In this document: positions 9,602 to 21,779 of the stretch, piece by piece
Layout: each line of letters opens with the position of its first letter
How positions within the stretch are numbered: position 1 is the stretch's first letter
NCBI GenBank assembly: GCA_023678885.1
Contig: CM043001.1
Span: 28,525,867 to 28,589,866 of the forward strand
Source: Pogostemon cablin
Taxonomy: Eukaryota > Streptophyta > Magnoliopsida > Lamiales > Lamiaceae
Direction of reading: 5' to 3'
DNA length: 64,000 nt
The notes under the pieces: generated by a model
Seen by the model: only the letters and a program-made list of their open reading frames with translations
Databases searched by the model: none
What the model was told of the DNA's origin: nothing
Position numbers and translations under genes: made by a program

Positions 9602-10348
9602 TCTTATGAATGCATGCAAAGTTGAGCTATCCTTTGAACAAACTCGCACACACTATCTTTCTCACCCTCTCTCTCACGTATTGAATCTAACAAAAATTGA
9701 AAATCAACTGAAGAAAGGAGACAAGGATTTATAGTGGTTCGATCTTAAAGATCTACATCCACTTCTTAAGGAGAGAGATCACTAATATGATGGAATACAA
9801 GTTACAACTTCTTGGAGAAGATGATGAACAAAACTTCCAAGAAAACCCTAAACCTATGAACCCGCTGTGCATGTGATCTTCCTTTTATACCACACCGGTG
9901 GGTTTTAGAATGCATCAGCAAACTCAACAAAATTCCACGTGATCAGTTGCATTCAATTACAACTGATCATTTAACCACCTAAGGAACTTGCCATGTCATT
10001 AATCCATCAGCTCAACTTCTACTTCTGATCCTATGGCTCTCCTTATGCAGCAAACATGTTGATCCTAACCTTCAATCCATCTTGCTGCTCAACCACTCAT
10101 CATCCTCCACGTGATCAGTTGCATTCAGTTACAACTAATCATTTAACCACCTAAGGAACTTGCCATGTCATCAATCCATCAGCTCAACTTCTACTTCTGA
10201 TACTTCTGATCATATGGCTCTCCTTATGTAGCAAACATGTTGATCCTAACCTTCAATCCATCTTGCTGCTCAACCACTCATCATCCTTCATGTGTACAGC
10301 TGCCTTAAGTCACACACACATGTATGCATGCATGATCTATACATAACA
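9602..10348 (-). repeat. 3' LTR of copia copy 1 (747 bp)
   Basis: It is longer than its partner because a block of about 172 bp is tandemly doubled (9934-10286). It also lacks a CTAACTGATGATGATTATTA-like piece that the 5' LTR keeps near 15120. Shared landmarks are AGTGGTTCGATCTTAAAGAT and CATGCATGATCTATAC. Confidence 0.88.
9934..10286. repeat. Tandem duplication inside the 3' LTR
   Basis: Two copies (9934-10105 and 10106-10286) both begin TCCACGTGATCAGTTGCATT and end CAACCACTCATCATCC. The second has a 10-bp CTTCTGATAC-type expansion. The other LTR has only one copy, so the doubling arose after or during insertion. Confidence 0.85.
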
Positions 10349-10351
10349 AAT

Positions 10352-10685
10352 GGGAAAATTTTACATTTAGTCCCATAAGAATTCCTTCAATTCAATTATA
10401 GTCCCGTAGGAATATACTGGTCCCATAGCTAGCGGTTTGGTCCCATAAGAATATTATAATCGAAAATTGTCATTCCAAATTAACTTATATTATTATAAAC
10501 TACCAAATTTATGTTATTTTTGTGTTTCAAAATAGACATAGTCCGTTTTGGTCTTATTAATGGTTCAAAATATTTCGTCAACTATTAACAATTTAGATGA
10601 AAAATTCCTATGGGACTAAATCTGTCAATTTTGGGACCTTTTTGGCATTGAGCAATTCTTACGGGACTAAATATGAATTATCCCC
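10352..10685. mobile_element. Non-autonomous Mutator-like MITE (334 bp) nested in the copia element
   Basis: The ends are inverted repeats: GGGAAAATTTTACATTTAGT on the left, and GGGGATAATTCATATTTAGT when the right end is read on the other strand. The element is flanked on both sides by ATAACAAAT (10343-10351 and 10686-10694). A 9-bp duplication is the Mutator signature. It interrupts the 3' LTR / polypurine-tract junction. It carries no ORF of note. Confidence 0.82.
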
Positions 10686-10784
10686 ATAACAAATCTCCAC
10701 CTTAGACCATGCATCATTATAAGTGATCAAAACCTCTCCACCTTGCTGCAATTATAGGCTGCAGCACACCTTCATTTCCTCTTT

Positions 10785-13700
10785 TTATTGAAAACCAATA
10801 AGACTCTTACACAATTCATATTTCTGAATTGGTAGAGCCTTAGTAAATGCATCAGCTGGATTGTCTGCAGTTTTAATTTTTTTGACAACCACTAACTTCT
10901 CTTCTATCATATTTCTTATGAAGTAAAGTCTTACATCAACGTGTTTAGTCATTTCATGATACCCTTGGTGTTTTGAGAGATGTACAGCACTTTGGTTGTC
11001 ACAATATACTTCAATAGCATATTGCTGAACACCAAACTCTCCCAAAATACCAATCAACCAAACACCATCTTTGATTGCTTCTGTGAGAGCAACAAACTCA
11101 GCCTCAGTGGTTGAGAGTGCTACTATGTGTTGATGTGTAGGCTTCCAACTTATTGCTGTACCAAACAAATTAAACACATAACCTGTTATTGACTTCCTTG
11201 TATTAAGATTAGCTGCATAATCAGCATCCACATAACCAACAACAGCTTTGTCCCAAGTACCTTGTTTCTGAAATTTCAATCCAACTGACATGGTACCTTT
11301 GATGTATCTCAGTGCCCACTTCACTGCATCCCAATGTACAAGACCAGGATTACTCATAAATCTACTGATCAAACTCATAACATAAGCCAAGTCTGGCCTA
11401 CAACACACCATTGCATACATCAAACTACCAACTGCACTTGTATATGGTATATTGCTCATTTCTGTTTTTTCCTTATCTGTTTGAGGACCTTGAAGTGATG
11501 ACAGATTTAAACCCTACTTAACTGGTATTGAAACATCCTTACAGAGATTCATATTATACCTCTTAAGAACCTTATCCAAGTATGATTCTTGAAACAATCT
11601 CAGATGACCAGCTGATCTGTCCCTTTCAATTTGCATATCAAGTATCATTCTTGCTTCACCTAGATCTTTCATGTCAAACTCCTTCCTCAAAGTATCTTTT
11701 ACTGTATTAATTCCTATCATATCCTTGCATGCTATCAATATCTCATCTACATAAAGTAGTAGATAAGTGTAGCATTCTTCCTTACATCTTATGTACACAC
11801 AACTATCATACATACTTCTAACAAAACCATTTGATGTAATGTAATCATCAAAACTGAGATACCACTGTCTTGGGCTTTGTTTTAGTCCATACAATGATTT
11901 AAGTAACAGACAAGCCTTTGAGTCTGCACCTTTCAAACTAACACCTTCAGGAATCTTCATGTAAATCTTTTCCTCTAAATTTCCATGTAAGAAAGTTGTT
12001 GTTATATCCATCTGATGCAATTTCAAATCCAATTGAATAACTAATGATAGCAAGATCCTTATTGAGCAATGTTTGACTACTGGTGAGAAGATTTCATTAA
12101 AATCTACACCTTCTTGCTGTGACAAACCTCTTGCTACAAGCCTTGCCTTATATCTGATTCCTCCTTCCTTACTTGTCACTGGTTTCTTCTTATATATCCA
12201 CTTACAACCTACAAGCTTCTGATTAGCAGGTTTGTCAACAATCATCCAAGTGTTATTCCTTTTTAATGATTGTAGCTCTTCTTCTATAGCATCTAACTAC
12301 TGCATACTCTCCTTACCTGATATTGTTTCTGAATATGTTCTTGGCTCATAGATATCAATTTCTGATGCTACATAGAGTGCATATGACATAGTGTCTGCCT
12401 CTATATATCTAATATGTGTTCTGATCTGTCTTCTCAATCTATCCCTAACTAGTTGATAGCTGCTGATAGTCCTTCTTTCATTTGAACAAGATGACTAAGC
12501 TCTCTCCTCTGCAACATCTTCCTCATGTACATCATCATTTCTCTGATCCTGAATGTGCTGTACTACTGTTTTACCATCATGCTCTACCTCAAACTCACAC
12601 TTATCTGTAGTAATGACCTTATCAGCACCTCTCTCTAATAAAGGCATCTTGTCTTCATTAAATGTTAGATCCCTACTAACAATGAGCTTGTTAGTCTCAT
12701 AACACCATAGCCTGTACCCTTTTACTTCTTTAGGATAACCTACAAGCACACACTTAACAGCTCTAGGATCCAGCTTATCTTGCTTTTGATGTGAATACAC
12801 CTGACAATCTATCACCCTTAAATGACTATAATCTGGTATCCTCCCAGACCATACTTGTTCAGGTGGTTTAAACTTAAGTGCTGTGCATGGTGACAAGTTG
12901 ATCAAATAAGTTGCAGTTGATACTAACTCACCCCAGAAACCTTTTGAGAAGCCTCCACTACTCATCATGCATCTAACTCTTGCAAGAAGTGTCTGATTCA
13001 TTCTTTCAGCCACTCCATTCTGCTGTGGTGTATCTAGTACTGTTTTGTGCCTCTTAATACCCTTTTCTTGACAAAACTTATTGAATTCATGTGATACAAA
13101 CTCAAGCCCATTATCTGTCCTTAAACACTTAACCTTGTTTCCAGTCTGCAGTTCTGTTTCTGTCAACCAAACTTTAAAAACTGATAATGCTTCATCCTTT
13201 GTCTTTAAAAATCTTATCCATACCTTTCTTGAATAATCATCAATGAATGATATGAAGTATTTTCCACCCCCTATTGTTGAGGTCTTAGAAGGTCCCCAAA
13301 GATCAGAATGAATATATTCTAATCTAGCTTTGGTATTATGCTCAGCTACACCAAATTTTAACCTCTTTGATTTGCCTAATATACAAGCTTCACACTGATC
13401 TAACTTGCAAGTTGAACTGATCTCAAGCAGCTTCTGTCTTGCAAGTTCTTGCAAGCCTTTTTCACTTATATGACCAAGCCTTCCATGCCAAATATTAACA
13501 CTATTGTCATCCTTAGTTACATTAATCTATCCAGTCACAACAGAACCATCTAAGAAGTATAGATCAGACCTCTTAAAACCTTTAACAACTACTGACTTTC
13601 CTTTTATGATAGTAAGTGTTTCACCCTTCAAATGGCACTCATAACCTTGAGAAACTAACATTCCAAGAGATATTAGATTTCTCCTCAAACTTGGTACATA

Positions 13701-14798
13701 TCTGACATTTTTCAACAACCTGATCTTTCCATCAAACATTGTAAGTTTGACAGAACCTATTCCTACAATCTTACAGGTGTGATTATCACCTAGCATAACT
13801 GATCCTTCATCTTGTGATCTTAATTCAGTAAACCAATCTTTTCTAGAAGTCATATGAAATGTACATCCTGAATCCATAACCCACTCTTCTGATACTGAAC
13901 TAGAACAAACTGTCATTGCTTCAATGAAATCAGAATCTGAACCAACTTGATTAGTTGTTACCTGATTTGCATGAGACCTCTTATTTCCTCCCTTTTCAGC
14001 TATCTTCTTTGCCACCATTGCTTTCCATTTGAAACATTATTTCTTGAAATGTCCAGGCTTATTGCAGTGAAAGCTGTTCTTGTTTTCTTCTTCATCTGAT
14101 GGAGTACTAAAATTCTTTTCTGGCTTCCTCTTATCAGTATTGCTTTTATTATTCTTGTTATTCTTGCTCCACTGATTCTATTTCTTTGCTACCAAACCTT
14201 CTGCAGTTGCTTGTTGTTCTGGATTCTTGTGAAGCACATTTGCCTTAACTGCTAACAAAACTTGCTCAAGAGAAATTGATTCAGCATTAGCAAACAAAAG
14301 TGTATCTCTTAAACCTTCAAAGGACTTTGGAAGGGCTGACATGAGGATGACAGCTTTGTCTTCAGTTGACAGAGCCACATCAATATTTTCTAGATCATCA
14401 ATGATCTTATTAAACTCATCTAATTGACCAATTATTGACTTATCTTCTGATACCTTGAAAGAGTATAGTTTCTGCTTCATGTACAAACAGTTGGCCAAGC
14501 TTTTAACCATGTACAGCTCCTCCAATTTCTTCCAAACTCCTCTTGCTGTAGCTTCCTTTGAGATTTCCCTCAGGGCTTTATCTTCAAGACACAGGATAAG
14601 TGCACTTCTTGCCTTGGTTTGTTATTCTTGGTCTGCTGCAAGAGTAACAACCTCAACTGTTGCGGCTTGATTTTCAGGAAGCGGTTTGATTGCTTCTGAT
14701 AATCCTTGTTGAACCAAGATGGCCTCCATCTTCATCCTCCACAGACTGAAGTCTGCCTTCTCTGAAAACTTTTCAATATCAAACTTAGTAGTAACCAT
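10785..14798 (-). pseudogene. gag-pol of copia copy 1, multiply broken
   Basis: Gag begins MVTTKFDIEKF at 14798. Protease DSGCTFHM is near 13860, and integrase HSDLWGP, RTDNGLEF and PQQNGVAER lie within 13454-12495. Reverse transcriptase lies at 12245-11514 and RNase H at 11459-10785 (DADYAAN, STTEAEF, CDNQSAVHLS), ending KSLIGFQ. Stops break it at about 14622, 14180, 14040, 13527, 12495, 12301 and 11514; at least four are CAA or CAG codons (as in copy 2) turned into TAA or TAG. The reverse-transcriptase box reads YVDE instead of YVDD. The CCHC finger is damaged by the stop near 14040. This copy cannot move on its own. Confidence 0.92.
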
Positions 14799-14858
14799 TT
14801 GATCTTCTTCTCCACTGAATCTTCTTCTTCTTCTTGGCTTCCCACAGACGGCGCCAAT

Positions 14859-15457
14859 TCTTATGAATGCATGCAAAATTGAGCTATCCTTTGAACAAAC
14901 TTGCACACACTATCTTTCTCACCCTCTCTCTCACGTATTGAATCTAACAAAAATTGAAAATCAAACTGAAGAAAGGAGACAAGGATTTATAGTGGTTCGA
15001 TCTTAAAGATCTACATCCACTTCTTAAGGAGAGAGATCACTAATATGATGGAATACAAGTTACAACTTCTTGGAGAAGATGATGAACAAAACTTCCAAGA
15101 AAACCCTAAACTTATGAACCCTAACTGATGATGATTATTATTCTGCTGTGGATGTGATCTTCCTTTTATACCACACCGGTGGGTTTTAGAATGCATCAGC
15201 AAACTCAGCAAACTTCCACGTGATCAGTTGCATTCAATTACAACTGATCAATTAACCACCTAAGGAACTTGCCATGTCATCAATCCATCAGCCCAACTTC
15301 TACTTCTGATACTTCTGATCCTATGGCTCTCCTTATGCAGCAAACATGTTGATCCTAACCTTCAATCCATCTTGCTGCTCAACCACTCATTATTCTCCAT
15401 GTGTACAGCTGCCTTAAGTCACACACACATATATGCATGCATGATCTATACACAACA
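14859..15457 (-). repeat. 5' LTR of copia copy 1 (599 bp)
   Basis: It begins TCTTATGAATGCATGC and ends GATCTATACACAACA on the + strand, matching the other LTR end to end apart from several substitutions and the missing tandem copy. The sequence GACGGCGCCAA immediately left of it (primer-binding side on the minus strand) marks the internal border. Confidence 0.88.
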
Positions 15458-15560
15458 CATTATTACAGGATTTACAAGAATTCGTGCACCACCCGAGGTA
15501 TGGCATATGAGACAACTCAGGCATCTCAAGATCTACGACCTCCTCCAATATGAAAATTAA

Positions 15561-17974
15561 TGATATACACTATTACTTAATTTTTGTACAATAAGTAAAT
15601 TTAACTCTATTTGTGGACAAAATATATTTTTTAAGATTATTAACTTTCACACCCTAGAAAATAAATAAACTTCATATAATAATTTTAAAAATTCTTTAAT
15701 TTCAAATTTATCACTAATTTTGTCACACTAATGATATGACTTTACATTTTACTCCCTCCGTCCCAACAAAGAGTCTCTTTTTCCAATTTTGGGTGTTTCA
15801 CCCAAATGGTCTTCTTTCCTTTTTTTACAAATATGGGACCCACACACACCCTATGATACAATTAAAATATGGGACCTACACTCTCACTAATACAACTACC
15901 CACTATATATTTGTAACAGTTGAGTATTTTATAAACATATATTATGTTATTTACGTGTATATATAAATATATATTATATTTATTAACTATTTAATTTTGG
16001 TATTTATTTTACTTTTACAAAAAAATAAGATCTTTCTGTGACTTCCAATATTCCTTCCCACCGTACGCTGTGTAAGAAACTATAGAAGTAATTATCAATT
16101 TCAAATGGTGATGAAGTGAAGAACCCGTCCGTCCGTCAGAGTTTACATAAGTCATCCATATTCTCATCTTTCTATTACAACAAGTTCTTTTATTTCAGTG
16201 TAAGTGTTCCAATCTTTTGATTATATAGGCATGTTGATATATTCGTTCCACATCAACTCTGCGTAACTTTGTTTTCACTATTCTAGATTATACCTCAGCA
16301 TTTTAATTGTTTGATTTCGAACTGGTGATAGAGAATAAATACTTTTAGATCATTCTGATGCACCTTGGAATTTATTATGATGGGTTAGAATTAACTATAA
16401 ATGAAAATCCTCCTTATAACCCATTTCAATCCTCTTGAATATTCCGATTGGTGAATCATATGTGAAAAGTCGGATTTTACTCCAAAACTTAACATGTTTC
16501 CTTTCTGCCATAAATTCTTATAACTCCTATGAACTCCTTCCACATGTTGATCAGTGCAATTGTCATCCCATTTACTTTTCATTTAAATTTTAAATAATAT
16601 TTATTATCATAATAATTTTTAAAGAGAGTAAGCATGCTTTGAAGACATATATACATACATATTCGTAGCTTGATTGGGAGTTTTGTATATATTAACTACT
16701 TTTTTTATTTGATTCTATTTCCTTTATAATCATTATGTACTGAGTATTTTCAAGTTTTGATGATAAGGCAGTACTCTGATACAGTAAGCACCTTTTCTTC
16801 TATTTATTTAATATCATTTTATTTTAATTAAACAAAATCTTTATCTTAAGATTTCTGTATATCTACAGCTAATCCTATCTTTATTTATACATATAGCATA
16901 TTTGAGATTTTGTACCTTAGGCGTATGATTATTTTATTAGATTATTTACGTTAATCACTACCTTGCTAATTATTATTAATAAGTTATTATTTATGGTATT
17001 ATTAGTTCGTATAAGCACCCATATATACAGATAGCCATTATGTAAATATTTGATTTTATAAATCTGCCATTTAGTTCATATTACCTTATTAGTATTAGAG
17101 CTTAGTCCTATTTATTTATTTTTATATTAGAGCTTAGTCCTATTTATTTTTTTTTATATTAATAGGTTACGAAGAGTTTGTGAGTTAGAAGTTCTGCTGC
17201 ATCTATATTTTGGACTACAGTCAACTCAATTTCATTTTAAAGGTGGAGAAATTCTTACTTGACTCTATTAACTATTATTTTATGATATCTTTGAGTTCAT
17301 GCATGTACATATATGTCTCCTGACCTTTATAAACGAGGCATTTACTACTTGAATAATTGAGAAATCTTATTCAGTATATTTACATTTACATTTCATGTTA
17401 CTTATTTGATATTTACATGTGCCATTTAATTTTGGCAAGTATGTTTCATCACTGAGCCTGTGGTTTTGCTCACCCCAAATATTTTTATCATTTCAGATGA
17501 AGGAGCTGGCGTGGTGGGACATAAGGAAGATGCTTAGTACAATTTCATTTTCATTAAGACTTTAGTATTATTTCTAAATTTTGTTAGACTTATGCAATTT
17601 ATTTCAAGTATTACATTTGGATTTTATCACTTATCAAGATGGATCTTTTTGACCATTAAATTTTATTTACTTTAAGCTTCCGTTAAAAATATTTTATTTA
17701 TTTAAATATGATGTTTTTAAATAATAAGAAATTTAGGATTTTATAATATTAAATAATAATATTCTTTAATTCACGTGCCAAAAGTATTGTAAAGATGGTG
17801 TATTTATTATCTAGTTAAAAATGTCATAACTTCCTCAAAAGTTTATGAAGTTAATAAAAAAAAATGGAACTTGGAAATAGTAAATATGAATGTTAATATA
17901 GAATAATATATTTGTGGTGGTTGATTGTTTTTACTTTCCACGTATATTAAGTCAACTGGCAAGTGTTGAACTTT
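15561..17974. other. Long AT-rich intergenic stretch with repeat remnants
   Basis: No gene is seen. A Stowaway-like end, ACTCCCTCCGTCCCAACAAAG, is at 15751-15771, with no partner end found. A 32-bp direct duplication (TATTAGAGCTTAGTCCTATT) lies at 17093-17156. The stretch 17445-17530 (GAGCCTGTGGTTTTGCTCAC, then CATTTCAGATGAAGGAGC) has the look of an old LTR-type or other repeat, but no borders or coding sequence support it. An AGTCAA motif (W-box core reversed) is at 17950-17955. Confidence 0.4.
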
Positions 17975-18110
17975 CTAAATCTTCAATGAACACAAATGCC
18001 CCAATTCTGAATTCCCAGACACAAAACCCACTTCTCATAGTTCTAATTTTCAACAAGATTTTGCCATTTCTTATGTTCTTAAAACTTAAAAAGAAAGATC
18101 AGAGGCAGAG
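17975..18110 (+). promoter_or_regulatory. Conserved NLR 5' leader (NLR3 copy)
   Basis: The block carries TTCAATGAACACAAATGCCCC, TGAATTCCCAGACACAAAAC, CTCATAGTTCTAATTTTCAAC and AAAGATCAGAGGCAGAGATGGC, in the array-wide order. Confidence 0.55.
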
Positions 18111-20911
18111 ATGGCCGCTTATGCATACGTGGCGTCCCTTATGAACACAATCGACGATATTCTGAATCATCCACTCCATTCATTTTCTCTGGACAAGGAA
18201 CAGCTTGAATCGCTCCGCATGATTGTCGATTTCCTGCTGGATTTTGTGGAGAGTTATAATCCGGGTGGAGGTGGCGAAGAAGAAGAGGCTTTGGAGAGCC
18301 TAATTGCATCTGAGGCTAATTCTGCTGAAGATGAAATTGAAGGTCACATAGCCTTTCAAATTCTTTCAGGATCCAAGGGCGATCATGGACAAACAAGTTG
18401 GAGTTTCTTGCATCGAGTAATACAACACATGAATGATGTCGAAGATGCAATTGATGGTTACCTAGCCTATCAAATTCTTTCAGGATCCAAGGGAGACCAT
18501 GGACAAACAAGTTTGATTTCTTTGCATCAAGTAATACAAGACATGAATTCTGTCAAAGAAAAGGTTGTGGTGTTTAAGGAAAGAAAGGAAGTTAAGGATG
18601 TGCAACCCTCATATTCATCTCTTGGCAACGCAGAGAATGACATGGTGGGATTTGAGGATGAGTTGATTCAACTCAAGGATAGGCTGACTGGACAACAATC
18701 CAATCTACAAATCGTCCCAATTGTTGGCATGGGGGGATTGGTAAGACTACTTTGGCAACTTATCTTTATCAAAGTTTACTTGTCGTCGAAAGCTTTGACG
18801 TTCGTGCTTGGGTCACAGTATCTCAAAATTATAGTTTGAACAAAATTCTCTCTGAACTTGGATCTTGCATTATAAGCAAAAAAATTAGTAAGAGCTTAGG
18901 AGAGTTTGCATGTGAAACGGATCTAGATACTGAGGATGGTGATTTAGGAGTAACTTTGTACCAAAGTTTGTGGGATAGAAGGTATTTAATTGTGTTAGAC
19001 GATATATGGAGCATTGAAGTTTGGGAAAAGGTAAAGTTTTTCTTTCCAGATAATGGTAATAGAAGTCGAGCTGTTGTTACTTCAAGGCTATCGAATATCG
19101 CTGCTCATCTTACCTCATCTTCCTTGGAGATGAAACTTTTAGACGAGGATAATTGTTGGAAGCTGTTTTGTAGGGAGGTGTTTCTAAGAGATGGTTGTCC
19201 ACCTGAACTAGAAGATATCGGAAAGACGGTTGTTAGAGAATGCAAGGGGCTTCCCCTATCAATTGTTGTGGTTGGGGGAGTTCTCCGAAGCTCCCCAAGG
19301 ACACGAGGGCACTGGGAGAATTTTGCAAGAGATATAAAGTCATGTTTGATGTCGGGAAATGGCAACTGCTTGGATATACTGTCTTTGAGCTATTATCATC
19401 TCCCAGCCCATCTAAAGCCCTGTTTTCTTTTGATGGGAGAATTTAAAGAAGGTGAAAACATTTTTTTCTCCTATCTTATCAAAAGTTTTGTTGGTGAGGG
19501 ATTTGTGAGACCAAATAAGGGGAAAATCTTGGAAGAGATTGCAGAGGATAACATAAAGGAGCTGGTTGATAGAAATTTGATTTCAGTGGAAAGAAAGAGG
19601 TGGAGTGGAAGAATCTTATATTTAAAGATGCACGATGTTGTACGAGAAGTATGTCTAAAGATAGCTGAGAAAGAGAAGTTCTTTTATGCAATGATGTTGC
19701 TTGTAGTTCCCCGAGTCCATTTTGGGGAAATTGTAATTCACAATTATGTTCCTCCAGTATTTGATCCTCTGCCTGGTGCATCAGCATCGCTTGAGCATAA
19801 AGTCAGAACCATTGGGGCTTCATTGCCTTTTAAATTTCGATTCTTGAGGGAGTTGGGTCGGGTTAACTTTAATGCCTTGGAAGCTGATCTTCAACAAGTT
19901 AACTCACGGTCTTTATATTATGATCTTTCCTCCTCACTGAACCCTGAGGAGATCCCTTCCGAGCTTCCTTCATCGTTATGCCTACTCTGGAATTTGCAAA
20001 CTCTGGTCATTAAAGGATTTACAAGAATTTGTGCACCATCCGAGATATGGCATATGAGACAACTTAGGCATCTCAAGATCAACGACCTCCTCCTCCCTGA
20101 TCCTTCTCCTCCTCAAGATGAAGGTGATGATCATGTTTTGCCAAACCTGCAGACACTTTCTAGAGTAGTCAACTTCAGCTTCACTGAGGAGGTGTGTAAG
20201 AGACTCCCAAACATTAAGAAATTAGGTGTGACGTACTCTGAGGAATGTCAAAAGGTGTACTGCCATCTCAACCAATTGCGCAAGCTTCAATCACTCAAGT
20301 GCTCATTTCATCAGAATCTGGCAAAAGGTGATTTGCTGGAGAGCCTCCTGTTCCCAACTTCGCTAAGGAAGTTGTCGTTAGAAAATAGTAGTCTTCATTG
20401 GGCAGAGCTCAACACAATTGGTCGTTTGTTGCCTCATCTCGAATATCTCAGACTAGGCAAGGGTGCAGTGTTGGGACCCGAGTGGGATACTGAGGAAGGA
20501 GCATTCCCCTGTCTAAAATTCTTGATAATTTGGTGTGGAGATGATCTGGTTAAGTGGACTGCTGAAAGCTTTGATTTCTTCCCAGTACTAGAGAGGCTTC
20601 ATCTTTGCCATATGAAGAAACTGGAAGCGATCCCATCAGGTATGGGAGAGATGCACACTTTCCAACGTCTGTTTGTTTATTGTTGCAGCAAGTCAGCCGC
20701 CATTTCATCAACTGAGATACTGCTGCAACAATTGGATTTAGGATATCAGGACCTCAAAGTTAATATAGTAACAGAGAGTAAGGCTGAGGAAAAGAGTTTG
20801 AGGACAAAGGCACTGTCAGAGGGCTTCACGCACAGGAATTTCGAGGTTGACAATTTTTATGATTTGGTGACCTTTTTAAATGAAATGGGTTTTGAAATAA
20901 AAGAATCCTGA
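18111..20911 (+). pseudogene. NLR3: CC-NB-ARC-LRR gene with one frameshift at the P-loop
   Basis: The frame opened at 18111 (MAAYAYVASLMNTIDDI) runs to the P-loop and then goes out of phase. The P-loop DNA reads ATGGGGGGATTGGTAAG where every paralog has one more A (near 18737). Past that point the second frame is open to 20911 with all other motifs: LIVLDDIW, KGLPLSIVVVGG, KMHDVVREVC, LRRs and the full tail. With the missing base it would encode about 930 residues; as read, the product is cut off at the P-loop. The CC region is the longest in the array (P-loop at residue 206) because a 114-bp unit (QILSGSKGDHGQTS...) is doubled at 18351-18578. The loss abuts a run of six G, so an assembly or sequencing error is possible. 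Confidence 0.88.
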
Positions 20912-21639
20912 TGCAGTGTTCTTCAATCAGGATATTGTTGTTATATGATTGTAGTATACTCAAAACCATCGCAGATGTATTCATTTGTTTTATACCCTTT
21001 GAAAGTTAAGGAAAAAACTTGTGCATTTCTTTTACTTACTATTATTATTTTTTATTTTTTGCTTTTTCCTACGCCACCATCAAATTTATTATTTTGTATA
21101 TATGCAACATTGAAGTTAATGTATAATAAAATATCCAATAAATATTGATCATGAAGTCGCCCACCCTATAAATTGGAATATACGTGAAATAATTTTGATT
21201 TATTTTATTTTATTAGATATTGAAATCTGCCCCAATTGTATTGTTCCTTCTTTGCATAATATATTAATATTGTGAAAAATATTGGAAATTTCAAAAGTAC
21301 ATATGAGTACTACTACTATTCAAAGCTTGCATATTTATTTGACAGGATTTTTTATTTGAACTTCCCATAGCATGTCCAGCGTCGGAGCTATATCCGGTGT
21401 ATATAAAATAAATAAAAATATATATATTGAGCGATTATTACTCAAGCATGAAACGTCTAAACTAGGAATGACTAGCAACATGGGGAGAGCATTATTTTAT
21501 TGTTTTAAATGATTGAATTGAAATGGTCTATTAATTGTTGTAGATGATTGTTTCTACATTAATTATGACAATGAAGACGGAGTCCTAACTTGGCTACTTG
21601 CAAGAATTACAACCTACTATAGAGTGACTAGTGGCAAGC
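20912..21639. other. Intergenic, AT-rich; distal promoter of NLR4
   Basis: No gene or clear element is seen. The piece 21535-21600 (GTTGTAGATGATTGTTTCTAC, then GACGGAGTCCTAACTTGGC) is the shared distal NLR 5' motif also found near 2970, 40575, 43970 and 55060. Confidence 0.45.
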
Positions 21640-21779
21640 ATTATCATCTTCATCTTTGCAAGTCTAAATCTATATCCTCAGCTTAAACAAAAAACCACTT
21701 CCCATATTTTGTAATTTGCAGCAAGATTTTGCCTCTTTTTTTTTGCTTTACTCCTTGAAAGATAGATAAAAGGTTGGAG

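Larger units (their letters stand above)
9602..15457 (-). mobile_element. Ty1/copia retrotransposon (family A, copy 1), degenerate
   Basis: Both LTRs are present (9602-10348 and 14859-15457). On the minus strand each starts TGTTATG or TGTTGTG and ends with TAAGA. A purine-rich tract (GGTGGAGATT on the minus strand) precedes the 3' LTR and a TTGGCGCCGTCTGTGGG primer-binding-like sequence follows the 5' LTR. The flanks read CATTG on the left and CATTA on the right, an imperfect 5-bp target duplication. Order on the minus strand is gag, protease, integrase, reverse transcriptase, RNase H, the copia order. A 334-bp MITE sits beside the 3' LTR. The element is the same family as 45447-51076 but more decayed. 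Confidence 0.93.
7811..15560 (+). pseudogene. NLR2: CC-NB-ARC-LRR pseudogene split by a copia element
   Basis: The start MAAYAYAGYLMNTIDDI is good, but TAG at 8012-8014 stops it where paralogs have GAG. A 2-bp loss near 8632 in kinase-2 (the sequence reads LDDVEH, then stop) and a 1-bp loss near 8840 disturb the frame further. The P-loop GMGGIGKTT (first residue 195) is intact. MHD reads MHY and the next residues VVRQVCL. The LRR coding stops at 9601, where a Ty1/copia element (9602-15457) is inserted. It resumes at 15458-15550 with TGFTRIRAPPEVWHMRQLRH and then loses homology after GACCTCCTCC. The rest of the LRR and the tail are missing. Its upper part is closest to NLR6, sharing the 195-residue pre-P-loop length and the second QILLGSNGYDR unit. 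Confidence 0.9.

Noticed and set aside
15752..16020. Complete Stowaway-type MITE starting CTCCCTCCGTCCC
   Set aside because: No matching inverted end was found downstream, so only the left end is noted.
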